64,000 nt of DNA, from positions 1 through 64,000 of the forward strand of contig NZ_RPOH01000010.1 of the NCBI RefSeq assembly GCF_003818135.1. Reading direction: 5' to 3'. Within the stretch, counting starts at the first letter, position 1; the number at the start of each line of letters is the position of its first letter. This stretch comes from Buttiauxella warmboldiae. GTDB taxonomy: Bacteria; Pseudomonadota; Gammaproteobacteria; Enterobacterales; Enterobacteriaceae. Under the pieces are notes generated by a model that saw only the letters and a list, made by a program, of their open reading frames with translations, made no database searches and had not been told where the DNA came from. Below, piece after piece: positions 1 through 14,925 of the stretch. Made by a program: the position numbers and the translations under genes.

Positions 1-24
1 TTTTCCTTCTTTGTCAGCAACCTC

Positions 25-50
25 AACGCTTCCCGAAAGAAGCGTTTTTT
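25..50 (+). terminator. Terminator hairpin at the left edge
   Basis: Arms AACGCTT (25-31) and AAGCGTT (40-46) enclose a short loop and run into a T tract ending at 50. This is a rho-independent terminator for a plus-strand gene lying to the left of the window. In E. coli the convergent neighbour of ycgB is fadR, so fadR is the expected owner, but it is not in view. Confidence 0.75.
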
Positions 51-54
51 ATAG

Positions 55-1590
55 CTACAGGCTATTGAGTCCTGGCGGGCAACGTTCAAGCAGCTCGATG
101 CTACCATCTTCGTTTTGCTGCTCAAGGGTGACGTCAAAGCCCCACAAACGGTGCACATGCTTCAGGACTTCACGACGCCCTTTATCCAGCGGGGCGCGGT
201 TATGCGGGATATAACGCAGCGTCAGCGAACGGTCACCGCGTAAATCGACATTCCAGACCTGAATATTCGGTTCAAGATTGCTCAGGTTATACTGCGCAGA
301 AAGCTCCGCACGAATTTTGCGGTATCCCTCTTCGTTGTGGATCGCGGCAATTTCCAGATAGTTATTGCGATCGTCATCCAGCACCGTAAACAGGCGGAAG
401 TCGCGCATCAGTTTTGGTGACAGAAACTGGCTAATAAAACTCTCATCTTTGAAGTCACGCATCGCAAAATGCAGCGTCTCCAGCCAGTCTTTACCGGCGA
501 TATCCGGGAACCAGTAGCGATCTTCTTCGGTGGGCGACTGGCAGATACGCTTGATGTCCTGGAACATGGCAAAACCCAGGGCATAGGGATTAATACCGCT
601 GTACCACGGGCTGTTATACGGCGGCTGGAATACCACATTGGTGTGGCTGTGTAAGAACTCCAGCATAAAGCGGTCGGTCACTTTCCCTTCATCGTACAGG
701 TGGTTAAGGATAGTGTAGTGCCAGAACGTTGCCCACCCCTCATTCATCACCTGGGTCTGTTTTTGCGGGTAAAAATACTGGCTGACCTTACGCACAATGC
801 GCAAAATCTCACGCTGCCATGGCTCCAGCAATGGCGCATTCTTCTCCATAAAATAGAGCAGATTCTCTTGTGGTTCAGAAGGATAACGACGCGCTTCGGC
901 AACCGTTTTTTCCTCTTCGCGGCGCGGCAGGGTGCGCCATAGCGTGTTCACCTGGCTTTGCAGATACTCCTCACGGCTTTTCTGCCGCGCCGTCTCCTCC
1001 TGTAAGGAGATTTTTTGCGGACGTTTATAGCGGTCAACCCCGTAGTTCATCAGCGCGTGGCAGGAATCAAGCAGACGCTCCACTTCGTCCACCCCGTAAC
1101 GCTCCTCGCACTCGGTAATGTATTTACGGGCAAAGATCAGATAGTCGATAATTGAGCTGGCATCGGTCCAGCTACGGAACAGATAGTTATTCCGGAAGAA
1201 GGAGTTATGCCCATAACAGGCATGGGCAATCACCAGCGCCTGCATGGTAATGGTATTTTCTTCCATCAGATAGGCGATACACGGGTTGGAGTTGATCACT
1301 ATCTCGTAGGCCAGCCCCTGTTGCCCATGTTTGTACAGACGCTCCGTTTCAATGAATTTCTTACCAAATGACCAGTGCGGGTAGTTAATCGGCATCCCGA
1401 TGCTTGAATAGGCGTCCATCATCTGTTCGGAGGTAATCACTTCAATCTGATGAGGATAGGTCTCCAGCCGATAGAGTTTAGCCACGCGATCTATCTCGGC
1501 GAGATAGACCTCAAGCAGCTCGAACGTCCAGTCTGGTCCATCACTCAGACGTTGGGGATCCTTTGTGGCGGAATCGGTAACAATAGCCAT
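55..1590 (-). CDS. ycgB: SpoVR-family protein YcgB
   Basis: A 511-residue SpoVR-family protein, nearly collinear with E. coli YcgB (510 aa). The biochemical role of the family is unsettled; it is named after a Bacillus spore cortex protein and in enterics is linked to general stress. Visible landmarks are the conserved DGPDWTFELLEVYLAEIDRV block near the N-terminus, the YNSPWYSGINPYALGF block in the middle and the GDRSLTLRY block near the C-terminus. The open frame runs 21 codons further upstream to 1653, but I start at the ATG at 1590: it is preceded by GAGGGCG at good spacing and gives the E. coli length. It is transcribed away from dadA and towards the left-edge terminator. Confidence 0.95.
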   Translation of the reverse strand: MAIVTDSATKDPQRLSDGPDWTFELLEVYLAEIDRVAKLYRLETYPHQIEVITSEQMMDAYSSIGMPINYPHWSFGKKFIETERLYKHGQQGLAYEIVINSNPCIAYLMEENTITMQALVIAHACYGHNSFFRNNYLFRSWTDASSIIDYLIFARKYITECEERYGVDEVERLLDSCHALMNYGVDRYKRPQKISLQEETARQKSREEYLQSQVNTLWRTLPRREEEKTVAEARRYPSEPQENLLYFMEKNAPLLEPWQREILRIVRKVSQYFYPQKQTQVMNEGWATFWHYTILNHLYDEGKVTDRFMLEFLHSHTNVVFQPPYNSPWYSGINPYALGFAMFQDIKRICQSPTEEDRYWFPDIAGKDWLETLHFAMRDFKDESFISQFLSPKLMRDFRLFTVLDDDRNNYLEIAAIHNEEGYRKIRAELSAQYNLSNLEPNIQVWNVDLRGDRSLTLRYIPHNRAPLDKGRREVLKHVHRLWGFDVTLEQQNEDGSIELLERCPPGLNSL

Positions 1591-1810
1591 CAGCGCGCCC
1601 TCATTGTTGGCGGCTCTCTCTGAATGGAAAGCCTTACTTTCAAGAATAGACAACTCCCTGAAACTTAGTTGCCGTCAGCAGAATTTTTCCACCCTATTTA
1701 GTCACTCCAGTCACCCAATTTATTCATCTTTAGCAGCATATTATGTTGTGGATAATATCTTGGTTCGCAGGAGATCCCAATTATCCTTGTGCGGCTGTAT
1801 CAGGCTGGGA

Positions 1811-1826
1811 TGTGAGAAGAGTCACT
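1811..1826. promoter_or_regulatory. CRP-like site upstream of dadA
   Basis: TGTGA-GAAGAG-TCACT matches nine of ten conserved positions of the CRP half-sites TGTGA-N6-TCACA. It lies in the 326-bp gap between ycgB and dadA. A good -10 hexamer, TATAAT, at 1826-1831 touches the site, which would make CRP repress that promoter. A start near 1860 would instead put the site near -41, an activating position. Catabolite and Lrp control of dadAX is known in E. coli, so a CRP site is expected. The rest of the gap shows no gene. Confidence 0.6.
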
Positions 1827-1916
1827 ATAATAAAGTCATATGTTGAATAACATTTTCATCTGGGTTATCAATTTGTAACCAGAAGATTATTCTTTTAGCT
1901 AAAGGGTGGAATGGAT

Positions 1917-3221
1917 ATGCGAGTTGTGGTGCTGGGAAGTGGCGTGGTGGGTGTCAGCAGCGCCTGGTATTTGCGCCAGGCTGGGCATGATGTCACGGTG
2001 CTTGATCGGGAGCCGGGCCCCGCTCAGGAAACCAGCGCGGCGAATGCCGGGCAAATCTCGCCGGGTTATGCCGCCCCCTGGGCCGCCCCTGGCGTACCGC
2101 TGAAAGCGATGAAATGGATGTTCCAGCGCCATGCGCCGCTGGCAATCAGCCTTGATGGCACGCAGTTTCAGCTAAAGTGGATGCTGCAAATGTTGCGTAA
2201 CTGCGATATGCGCCACTACATGGAAAACAAAGGCCGTATGGTGCGCCTTGCGGAATACAGCCGCGACTGTCTTAAAGAGCTGCGCCACGCAACCCGTATT
2301 CAGTACGAAGGGCGCCAGGGCGGCACGCTGCAACTGTTCCGCACCGCGCAGCAGTATGAGAACGCCGCAAAAGATATCGCGGTGCTTGAAGAGGCCGGGG
2401 TGCCTTATCAACTGCTGGAAGCCAGCCGTTTAGCTGAAGTTGAACCGGCTCTGGCGGACGTGGCCCATAAGCTGACGGGCGGTTTGCGTTTGCCCAATGA
2501 TGAAACCGGCGACTGTCAGCTGTTTACCCAAAACCTGGCGCAGCTGGCCGCGCAGGCGGGCGTTGAGTTTCGTTTCAATACGCCGGTCGACCGTTTGCTG
2601 TATGAGGGGCAGAGTATTTATGGCGTGCTGTGTGGCAAAGAGGTGGTAAAGGCCGATGCTTACGTAGTCGCTTTTGGCTCATACTCCACCGGGCTGCTGA
2701 AAAATATCGTTGATATTCCCGTCTATCCGCTGAAAGGTTATTCCCTGACTATCCCGATTGCCGACGAGCAGGGCGCGCCGGTCTCGACGGTACTCGATGA
2801 GACATACAAAATCGCTATTACGCGCTTTGACCGGCGTATTCGCGTCGGTGGAATGGCGGAAATTGTTGGCTTTAACACCGAATTACTGCAGCCGCGCCGT
2901 GAAACTCTGGAAATGGTAGTGCGTGACCTTTATCCGCGTGGCGGGCACGTTGAGCAAGCGACGTTCTGGACCGGCCTACGTCCAATGACGCCAGACGGCA
3001 CGCCCATTGTGGGGCGTACCCCGTTTAAAAATCTATGGCTGAATACCGGACACGGTACGCTCGGCTGGACGATGGCCTGTGGTTCAGGCCAGATGCTCAG
3101 CGATCTAATCTCCGGAACAACGCCTGCCATTCCTTTTGATGACCTTGCGGTTGCGCGCTACTCCCCAGGTTTCAGGCCGGCAGGTTCACAGCGTCTGCAT
3201 AACGCTCATGACTCATTTTAA
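1917..3221 (+). CDS. dadA: D-amino acid dehydrogenase small subunit DadA
   Basis: FAD-dependent inner-membrane-associated dehydrogenase that deaminates D-alanine to pyruvate and passes electrons to the respiratory chain. It opens with the dinucleotide-binding motif [14 protein letters not shown]. It contains the family block [20 protein letters not shown] and ends with the FAD-contacting [14 protein letters not shown]. Length (434 aa) and sequence follow E. coli DadA (432 aa) throughout. Two in-frame ATGs exist (1911 and 1917) behind AAGGGTGGA. I choose 1917 because the protein then begins MRVVVLGSG as in E. coli; 1911 would add two residues. dadX follows after 14 bp, so the two form the classical D-alanine catabolic operon: DadX makes D-alanine, DadA consumes it. 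Confidence 0.97.
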   Translation: MRVVVLGSGVVGVSSAWYLRQAGHDVTVLDREPGPAQETSAANAGQISPGYAAPWAAPGVPLKAMKWMFQRHAPLAISLDGTQFQLKWMLQMLRNCDMRHYMENKGRMVRLAEYSRDCLKELRHATRIQYEGRQGGTLQLFRTAQQYENAAKDIAVLEEAGVPYQLLEASRLAEVEPALADVAHKLTGGLRLPNDETGDCQLFTQNLAQLAAQAGVEFRFNTPVDRLLYEGQSIYGVLCGKEVVKADAYVVAFGSYSTGLLKNIVDIPVYPLKGYSLTIPIADEQGAPVSTVLDETYKIAITRFDRRIRVGGMAEIVGFNTELLQPRRETLEMVVRDLYPRGGHVEQATFWTGLRPMTPDGTPIVGRTPFKNLWLNTGHGTLGWTMACGSGQMLSDLISGTTPAIPFDDLAVARYSPGFRPAGSQRLHNAHDSF

Positions 3222-3235
3222 ATAAGGAGAGGACA

Positions 3236-4309
3236 ATGTCCCGTCCTGTGGTTGCGACGCTGAATCTCAGCGCGCTGCGTAACAATTTAAACATTGTCCG
3301 CAAGGCAGCCCCTAATTCACGCGTCTGGTCGGTAGTTAAAGCTAATGCTTACGGGCACGGGCTGGAGCGCATCTGGTCGTCACTGAGTGAGACCGACGGT
3401 TTTGCACTGCTCAATATTGAGCAGGCGATCCTGCTGCGTGAACGCGGCTGGAAGGGGCCGATTCTGATGCTGGAAGGTTTCTTCCACGCCGATGAGCTAG
3501 CGCTTTTTGACCAGTACCGCCTGACGACCAGCCTGCACAGCAACTGGCAGGTAAAAGCGCTGGCCAATGCCAGACTCAAGGCGCCGCTGGATGTCTACCT
3601 GAAAATGAACAGCGGCATGAACCGCCTGGGCTTTAGCCCCGATCGTATACATACCATCTGGCAGCAACTGAAGGGGATCGCCAACGTCGGCCAGCTCACG
3701 CTGATGGCGCACTTTGCTGATGCAGAACGCAGTGAAGGTATTGTAGAACCGATGAAACGTGTGGAACAGGCGGCGGAAGGACTGGGCTGCCCACGCTCGC
3801 TCGCTAACTCGGCCGCCACCTTATGGCACCCCGAAGCGCATTTTGACTGGGTGCGCCCGGGAATTATGCTGTACGGCGCTTCCCCTGGCGGGCAGTGGTG
3901 CGATATTGCCACCAGCGGCCTGCAGCCGGTGATGACGCTGCAAAGCGAAATTATTGGCGTACAGAATCTGAAGTCGGGTGATGTGGTGGGTTATGGCAGC
4001 CGCTATCGGGCAAATGCCGAGCATCGCATTGGGATCGTCGCCTGCGGTTATGCCGATGGTTACCCGCGTATTGCGCCGACAGGTACGCCGGTGCGCGTTG
4101 ACGGTGTGTTAACCCATACCGTTGGCGCGATCTCTATGGATATGCTGGCTGTCGATCTCACGCCATGCCCCCATACGGGAATCGGCAGTCCGGTCGAATT
4201 GTGGGGCAATGAGGTAAAAGTTGATGATGTGGCGCAGTCTGCGGGAACGGTAGGATATGAATTACTGTGCGCACTGGCACCGCGCGTGCCTGTAGTGACA
4301 ACATCCTGA
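3236..4309 (+). CDS. dadX: Catabolic alanine racemase DadX
   Basis: PLP-dependent racemase converting L-alanine to D-alanine as the first step of alanine catabolism with DadA. The PLP lysine lies in VKANAYGHG at about residue 34. The second catalytic base is in the conserved Y-G-S-R-Y...GYADGYPR region near residues 245-270. The 357 residues compare with 356 for E. coli DadX. The ATG at 3236 follows a good AAGGAGAGG ribosome site and lies 14 bp after the dadA stop, so translation from the dadA transcript is expected. The biosynthetic paralogue Alr is similar in sequence, but this position is diagnostic for DadX. Confidence 0.97.
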   Translation: MSRPVVATLNLSALRNNLNIVRKAAPNSRVWSVVKANAYGHGLERIWSSLSETDGFALLNIEQAILLRERGWKGPILMLEGFFHADELALFDQYRLTTSLHSNWQVKALANARLKAPLDVYLKMNSGMNRLGFSPDRIHTIWQQLKGIANVGQLTLMAHFADAERSEGIVEPMKRVEQAAEGLGCPRSLANSAATLWHPEAHFDWVRPGIMLYGASPGGQWCDIATSGLQPVMTLQSEIIGVQNLKSGDVVGYGSRYRANAEHRIGIVACGYADGYPRIAPTGTPVRVDGVLTHTVGAISMDMLAVDLTPCPHTGIGSPVELWGNEVKVDDVAQSAGTVGYELLCALAPRVPVVTTS

Positions 4310-4342
4310 AGTTATAACGCAACAGACATTCATTCAGCGACA

Positions 4343-4371
4343 GGGCGGGAGTAACGACGTTACGCCCGCCC
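4343..4371. terminator. Hairpin between convergent dadX and cvrA
   Basis: GGGCGGGAGTA pairs with TACGCCCGCCC with one mismatch around a 7-nt loop. It lies between the dadX stop (4309) and the cvrA stop (4379), so it can serve both convergent genes. No long T tract is present on either strand. Confidence 0.6.
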
Positions 4372-4378
4372 AACCCGA

Positions 4379-6112
4379 TTATGACTCCGTTTCTTCGCTT
4401 TCTACGCGTACGCCAATTTTGCGCACCTGATTATCTTCTTTCTCGGCTACCGTCCAGATCATGCCGGCAAATTCTACCTGGTCGCCGACCACCGGCGCAC
4501 CGCCTAACATGCCGACCACAAATTCGCCCAGCGTTTGCTGGGTGCTGACGCTGTCATCGAGTTCCAGACCGTAAATGGTGGCAACATCTCCAAGCTGCGC
4601 ACTGGCTTCGAGAATAAAGTCACCAAAGAAGCGCTGGTCGAGCGCGACTGGCGGCGTCTGGCTAAACATTTTACCCAGCGCGGGTAAATCACGCTCGCGG
4701 CCAATCACACACAGCACATCGCCGACTTGCAGGTGGGTGCGGTCATTCGGGTGAAGCAGCGTATTGTCACGGAACAGCGCGGCAATACGGGTATCTTTCG
4801 GCATCTTCAGGTCGCGCAACGCGGCACCAATACACCATTTATCTTCGCTAAGCTGATAAACAAACTGCTCCCACGGATTTTCCGGGTGGATATCCAGGCC
4901 GACGCGGGAAACCGGCCAGCCGACGGGCGGCACCACTACTTTGGCTTTTTTAGCCGCCCAACTGAGCGACGTGCCTTGTAATAGCAGCGACACCAGCACC
5001 ACGAAGAAGGCCACATTAAAGAACAGGCGCGCGTTTTCAAGCCCCGCCATCATCGGGAATACCGCAAGAATAATCGGCACCGCGCCACGTAGCCCGACCC
5101 AGCTGATAAACACGCGCTCGCGCAGATTAAAGCTGCGGAACGGCAGCAGGCCGAGGAACACCGAAAGAGGACGCGCAAAGAAAATCATCCAGATGGATAA
5201 CAGCAGCGCCGGAATGGCGATCGGCAGCAGGTCGGTGGGGTTGACCAACAGCCCCAGCACCAGGAACATGCCTATTTGTGCAAACCATGCCAGGCCATCA
5301 AAGTTTTGCAGAATGCCGAAGCGGCTGCGAATAGGGCGGTTGCCGAGCAGGAACCCGCACAGATAGACCGCGAGGATCCCGCTGCCGTTTAAGGCGGTGG
5401 TAATGCCAAAGACCATAATCCCACCGCTTAATGCCAGCAGCGGATACAAACCCTGCGGCAGCGTGATGCGGTTGATCATTTGCAGCAGCAGATAACCGCC
5501 GCCAAGGCCAAGCACGATCCCCAGACCAAACTGCTGGATGATATCCACCAGGAACATCCAGCTCAGGCCGCTTTGCCCCTGCTGAATCATCTCAATGAGC
5601 GTGATGGTGAGAAACACCGCCATGGGATCGTTGCTGCCGGATTCTATCTCAAGCGTTGAGCCGACACGCTCGTTCAGCCCTTTACCGCCCAGTAAGGAGA
5701 AAACGGCTGCCGCATCGGTGGAGCCGACGATGGCACCAATCAGCAACCCTTCGATTAAGTTGAGGTTAAACAGCCAGGCCGCGGCCATGCCGGTCAAACC
5801 CGAGGTGATAAGCACGCCGACGGTGGCCAGAGAAAGTGCCGGGCCCAGCGCGACGCGAAAAGAGCTCGCCTGGGTGCGCATTCCGCCGTCCAGCAGAATG
5901 ACCGCCAGCGCCAGGTTACTGATTAAATAAGCGAAAGGATAATTATCAAACGGAATGCCGCCGATGCCGTCAACCCCTGCCAACATGCCGATGGCGAGGA
6001 AGATAACCAGAATGGGGATACCAAGACGCGAGGAAAAAGAACTCAATAAGATGCTACAAGTTACCAGTACGGAACCTAAAATAAACAGACTGACTATCGC
6101 CCCTGCGTCCAA
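4379..6112 (-). CDS. cvrA: K+/H+ antiporter CvrA (NhaP2)
   Basis: CPA1-family inner-membrane cation/proton antiporter, 577 aa (E. coli 578). The N-terminal two-thirds consists of hydrophobic segments carrying the family block [12 protein letters not shown] and, a little further on, the ESGSNDPMA motif. The C-terminal third is soluble and includes a TrkA-C-like regulatory domain ([16 protein letters not shown] region). Homologues protect against potassium stress and are linked to volume regulation at low osmolarity. The start appears to be TTG at 6112: the protein then begins [14 protein letters not shown], matching E. coli, and AAAGGAG lies about 10 nt upstream. It lies 73 bp downstream of ldcA in the same direction. 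Confidence 0.95.
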   Translation of the reverse strand: MDAGAIVSLFILGSVLVTCSILLSSFSSRLGIPILVIFLAIGMLAGVDGIGGIPFDNYPFAYLISNLALAVILLDGGMRTQASSFRVALGPALSLATVGVLITSGLTGMAAAWLFNLNLIEGLLIGAIVGSTDAAAVFSLLGGKGLNERVGSTLEIESGSNDPMAVFLTITLIEMIQQGQSGLSWMFLVDIIQQFGLGIVLGLGGGYLLLQMINRITLPQGLYPLLALSGGIMVFGITTALNGSGILAVYLCGFLLGNRPIRSRFGILQNFDGLAWFAQIGMFLVLGLLVNPTDLLPIAIPALLLSIWMIFFARPLSVFLGLLPFRSFNLRERVFISWVGLRGAVPIILAVFPMMAGLENARLFFNVAFFVVLVSLLLQGTSLSWAAKKAKVVVPPVGWPVSRVGLDIHPENPWEQFVYQLSEDKWCIGAALRDLKMPKDTRIAALFRDNTLLHPNDRTHLQVGDVLCVIGRERDLPALGKMFSQTPPVALDQRFFGDFILEASAQLGDVATIYGLELDDSVSTQQTLGEFVVGMLGGAPVVGDQVEFAGMIWTVAEKEDNQVRKIGVRVESEETES

Positions 6113-6185
6113 AATTATCGTTCTCCTTTGCGCCTGTATCTATTCGTGCGGAAAATTTTAACACGGAACGCATTGATTCATCGTG

Positions 6186-7124
6186 CTATCTGAGGGGCTG
6201 GGCCGCTTTTTTTTGCCGGATGACCGGATGACCACTGACGGTCAGGCTGGCGGTTTGCCCGTTATGATGCAGTTCACCGAAAGCCCCTAACGGCAGGGTG
6301 ACGGTCTCGGGCTGATGGCCAAACGGTAAACCGCGCAGCACCGGAATCGATAACCGTTGCTGTAGCATGCGACACATTTCATTGAAGTCATAATCACCGT
6401 CGTAGTCGCTTAACGTTGCCCCGTTGAAGCTGCCCAGAATCAGCGCTTTCTGGCGCGCTAAAATTCCGGCGTGATGCAGCTGCAATAACAGTCGCTCGAC
6501 GCGAAACGGATGCTCATTAATATCTTCCACCACTAAAATACCGCCATCAATCACGTTGAGCCATGGTGAACCGATCAGCGACACCAGCATGGCGAGATTG
6601 CCTCCCCAGAGCGTTCCGGTTGCCGAACAGGCAGGCGTAGGGCTCTGCCAGTTCAGAGTAAAGCGTGGTTCGCTTATCGCCTGCCAGAAATGCTGCCAGG
6701 TAAAGTCGTTAAACTCTTGCGCGCCAAAGTTCCCGGCAAGCATCGGGCCACTGAAGGTGATGGTGCCGGTCTGGGAAAGCAGCGCAAGCTGAATGGCGGT
6801 GAAATCGCTGTGCCCGCAGATAATCGGAGGGCGTGCGCGAAACGCCCGCCCCAGGCTGGCATAGTCAATATTTTCCAGCAAACGCGAGGCGCCATAGCCG
6901 CCACGCACTGCCAGCACGATATCGCACTCATCAGCGAGTGCGGATAAATCCTGAATATCGGCCAGCCTTTGTGCGTCCGTTCCGGCAAAGCGTTGAAAGC
7001 GCCGTGGCACGACCGACTGGTTCTCTACCCGGTGGCCTAATGCTTCCAGGCGCTCGATACCGCGCGCGGCGGCGGCCTGATTAACACAGAAACCAGAAGG
7101 GGCAATCAAACGAATCGTGGACAT
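6186..7124 (-). CDS. ldcA: Murein tetrapeptide L,D-carboxypeptidase LdcA
   Basis: Cytoplasmic serine peptidase (family S66) that removes the terminal D-alanine from murein tetrapeptides during peptidoglycan recycling. The nucleophile serine is in ICGHSDFTAIQLAL near residue 106. The glutamate and histidine of the S66 triad are expected in the VVEDINEHPFRVERLL and LPFGHQPETVTLPLG regions. At 312 residues it is close to E. coli LdcA (304); the C-terminus is slightly longer and lysine/glutamine-rich. It is divergent from emtA, another murein enzyme, and upstream of cvrA, the same order as in E. coli. Confidence 0.95.
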   Translation of the reverse strand: MSTIRLIAPSGFCVNQAAAARGIERLEALGHRVENQSVVPRRFQRFAGTDAQRLADIQDLSALADECDIVLAVRGGYGASRLLENIDYASLGRAFRARPPIICGHSDFTAIQLALLSQTGTITFSGPMLAGNFGAQEFNDFTWQHFWQAISEPRFTLNWQSPTPACSATGTLWGGNLAMLVSLIGSPWLNVIDGGILVVEDINEHPFRVERLLLQLHHAGILARQKALILGSFNGATLSDYDGDYDFNEMCRMLQQRLSIPVLRGLPFGHQPETVTLPLGAFGELHHNGQTASLTVSGHPVIRQKKAAQPLR

Positions 7125-7221
7125 GGCATTTCCTTGCTGAAAGTGAATTGGTTATCATGCCGTTAGAAATGGTGGTTGTCACCCGCCTGACGGCGATGAA
7201 TCTGAGTTAAGGATAATACGT

Positions 7222-7830
7222 GTGAAGATAAGATGGCTGATGGTACTGGTTCTGATTTTGGCTGGCTGTTCCAGCCGCACCACCAAACAACCCGAGTGGG
7301 ACCCGACTGCACCGGTGCAACGCGCCTTAACATGGATGCCAATAACCGATAAGGCAGCAAAAGAGTGGGGGGTGAGTCCGCGAGTGATTACCGCGATTAT
7401 TGCGGTAGAGTCAGGCGGCAACCCAACGGTTGTCAGTAAATCGAATGCGGTGGGGCTGATGCAAATTAAAGCCTCAACGGCGGGCAAAGATGTCTATCGC
7501 CATCTGGGATGGGGTGGGGAACCTTCGACGAGCGAGCTGAAAGACCCGGCGCGGAATATCTCGATTGGCACTGCCTATTTAAGCATCCTGGAACGGGGCA
7601 TTCTGGCCGGAATTGAAGATCCCCAGACCATGCAGTATGCGCTACTGGCCTCCTATGCTAACGGTGCCGGAGCGCTGCTCAGAACCTTTTCATCCGATCG
7701 GAAAAAAGCCATTGCGGAAATCAATGACCTGAGCCCGGATGAGTTTTACGAATATATTGCGAAAAAACACCCGGCGCCGCAGGCACCGCGCTACTTGTAT
7801 AAAGTGTCTAAAGCATTAAACGCTATGTAA
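7222..7830 (+). CDS. emtA: Endo-type membrane-bound lytic murein transglycosylase EmtA (MltE)
   Basis: Outer-membrane lipoprotein that cleaves glycan strands of peptidoglycan internally, giving 1,6-anhydromuropeptides. The signal sequence ends in the lipobox LAGC (Cys at about residue 15). The SLT domain carries the catalytic glutamate in [11 protein letters not shown], followed by the conserved [10 protein letters not shown] and [10 protein letters not shown] blocks. It has 202 residues versus 203 in E. coli. The start is GTG at 7222, behind the AAGGATAA sequence, and gives the lipoprotein signal its usual length. A hairpin at 7841-7862 follows. The flagellar brake gene ycgR, next in E. coli K-12, is absent here. 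Confidence 0.95.
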   Translation: MKIRWLMVLVLILAGCSSRTTKQPEWDPTAPVQRALTWMPITDKAAKEWGVSPRVITAIIAVESGGNPTVVSKSNAVGLMQIKASTAGKDVYRHLGWGGEPSTSELKDPARNISIGTAYLSILERGILAGIEDPQTMQYALLASYANGAGALLRTFSSDRKKAIAEINDLSPDEFYEYIAKKHPAPQAPRYLYKVSKALNAM

Positions 7831-7840
7831 TCATGTAACC

Positions 7841-7862
7841 CGGCCCGTTTTTGCACGGGCCG
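7841..7862. terminator. Hairpin downstream of emtA
   Basis: CGGCCCGT and ACGGGCCG form a perfect 8-bp stem around TTTTGC, 10 bp after the emtA stop. There is no T tract after the stem, so termination may be partial or the hairpin may protect the 3' end. Confidence 0.5.
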
Positions 7863-8027
7863 AATATCGCAGCGCTGAACTGAATATTCGCCGCCTTAGT
7901 TAGTGAGGTCAGTCACGTTTTTCTAACCTTTGATTATACTTAGCGTGCTGACAGACAGAACCCGCCGCCAAATCAGGGGGGATTCTGTTTTGTTATCACA
8001 CACACAATAACGAAGAGGACGTTGAAT

Positions 8028-8279
8028 ATGGGTATTCTGGCCTGGATTATTTTCGGTTTGATTGCTGGTGTCATCGCAAAATTGATTATGCCTGGTAAAG
8101 ACGGCGGCGGTTTTATTGTGACCTGTATTTTAGGGATCATCGGTGCGGTTGTGGGGGGATGGATTGCCACCTTTCTTCATATCGGCGGCAGCGTTACGGG
8201 CTTTAACCTGCCAAGTTTCCTGGTCGCGGTGGCCGGTGCGATTATCGTGTTGGTTATTTACCGCATGGTGCGCAGGTAA
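8028..8279 (+). CDS. ymgE: GlsB/YeaQ/YmgE family stress membrane protein
   Basis: Small 83-residue inner-membrane protein of the transglycosylase-associated (Tag1) family, very similar to E. coli YmgE. It has three hydrophobic segments: WIIFGLIAGVIAKLIMPG, TCILGIIGAVVGGWIATFL and SFLVAVAGAIIVLVIYRMV. The PGKDGGG turn after the first segment is typical. No enzymatic role is established; relatives are stress-induced. The frame opens at a TTG (8022), but the ATG at 8028 has GAGGA 8 nt upstream and gives the family N-terminus MGILAWIIFG. A TATACT element at 7935-7940 could be a stationary-phase type -10. A strong terminator follows at 8326. Confidence 0.9.
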   Translation: MGILAWIIFGLIAGVIAKLIMPGKDGGGFIVTCILGIIGAVVGGWIATFLHIGGSVTGFNLPSFLVAVAGAIIVLVIYRMVRR

Positions 8280-8408
8280 TCGAACGGCGAATAATAGAGG
8301 AAAGCTGAGGAAAGCTATTGCGTTCAAACGGCCCCATTGCGGGGCCGTTTTAACGCCGGCAACAACCAGCAAAGCGGCAATCGGGGCAAGTCGCAGTAAT
8401 ACTTTCAT
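8130..8408 (-). other. Possible gene fragment: exported N-terminus with a strong ribosome site
   Basis: On the minus strand an ATG at 8408 is preceded by TAAGGAGGGAAT, close to a consensus ribosome site. It encodes MKVLLRLAPIAALLVVAGV, which looks like a signal sequence. Codons 20 onwards run straight through the 8326-8350 hairpin, and the frame then lies antisense to ymgE, so only about the first 19 codons look like real protein. I read this as the 5' remnant of a gene cut off at the hairpin, or a very short membrane peptide. The rest of the 366-bp gap between ymgE and ebgR shows no other gene. Function is unknown. Confidence 0.3.
8326..8353 (+). terminator. ymgE terminator; first copy of the ebg-bracketing hairpin
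   Basis: Arms AAACGGCCCC (8326-8335) and GGGGCCGTTT (8341-8350) enclose the loop ATTGC and end in TTTT, a convincing intrinsic terminator for ymgE. The same hairpin with the complementary loop orientation recurs at 14896-14920, on the far side of the ebg cluster. Confidence 0.8.
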
Positions 8409-8639
8409 ATTCCCTCCTTAGCGATTAAAAGAATGCGAACGGTCATATCGCTTGCCCGTGAAGTTATGCTGGCAGCGCGCAAAAAATCATCTTAGATAAT
8501 TTTTTACTAAAAAATACACTTCAGGCGCTAAAGCGATAAGTGAGTCACAACTCCAGACTGTGGCTATGCCGGTTAAACGCAGGGGTATACAGCGACTCGT
8601 GATGCCATTAATCTATCGTTTTCATCTCATGATTATTAG

Positions 8640-9629
<990 letters not shown>

Positions 9630-9650
9630 TAAAATCAACAATTAACAGTA

Positions 9651-9688
9651 AATCGCCCGCTCGCTGGTGAACACCGGGCGGCGATTTA
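9651..9688 (+). terminator. Stepped hairpin after ebgR
   Basis: AATCGCC (9651-9657) pairs with GGCGATT (9680-9686), and inside it GGTG and CACC pair around AA. A short TTATT follows. This could end ebgR transcription before the ebgA promoter. Confidence 0.45.
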
Positions 9689-9705
9689 TTGTGATCGCAC
9701 CGCCA

Positions 9706-13319
<3,614 letters not shown>

Positions 13320-13325
13320 CCTTCC

Positions 13326-13358
13326 CGCACCCTGAATGATGAACATCGCCGGGGTGCG
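13326..13358 (+). terminator. Hairpin between ebgC and ygjI
   Basis: CGCACCC (13326-13332) pairs with GGGTGCG (13352-13358), 6 bp after the ebgC stop. There is no T tract; it could reduce read-through into ygjI or stabilise the ebgAC message. Confidence 0.4.
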
Positions 13359-13374
13359 ATAAATAAAATAATAA

Positions 13375-14883
<1,509 letters not shown>

Positions 14884-14895
14884 GGTTATCCAAAG

Positions 14896-14920
14896 AAACG
14901 GCCCCGCAATGGGGCCGATT
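14896..14920. terminator. Bidirectional terminator; second copy of the ebg-bracketing hairpin
   Basis: AAACGGCCCC, loop GCAAT, GGGGCCGATT between the convergent ygjI and siderophore receptor genes. It matches the reverse complement of the 8326-8350 hairpin at 24 of 25 positions, including the loop. Read leftwards it is followed by a T-rich stretch, so it should terminate the receptor gene. Confidence 0.75.
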
Positions 14921-14925
14921 ACCGC

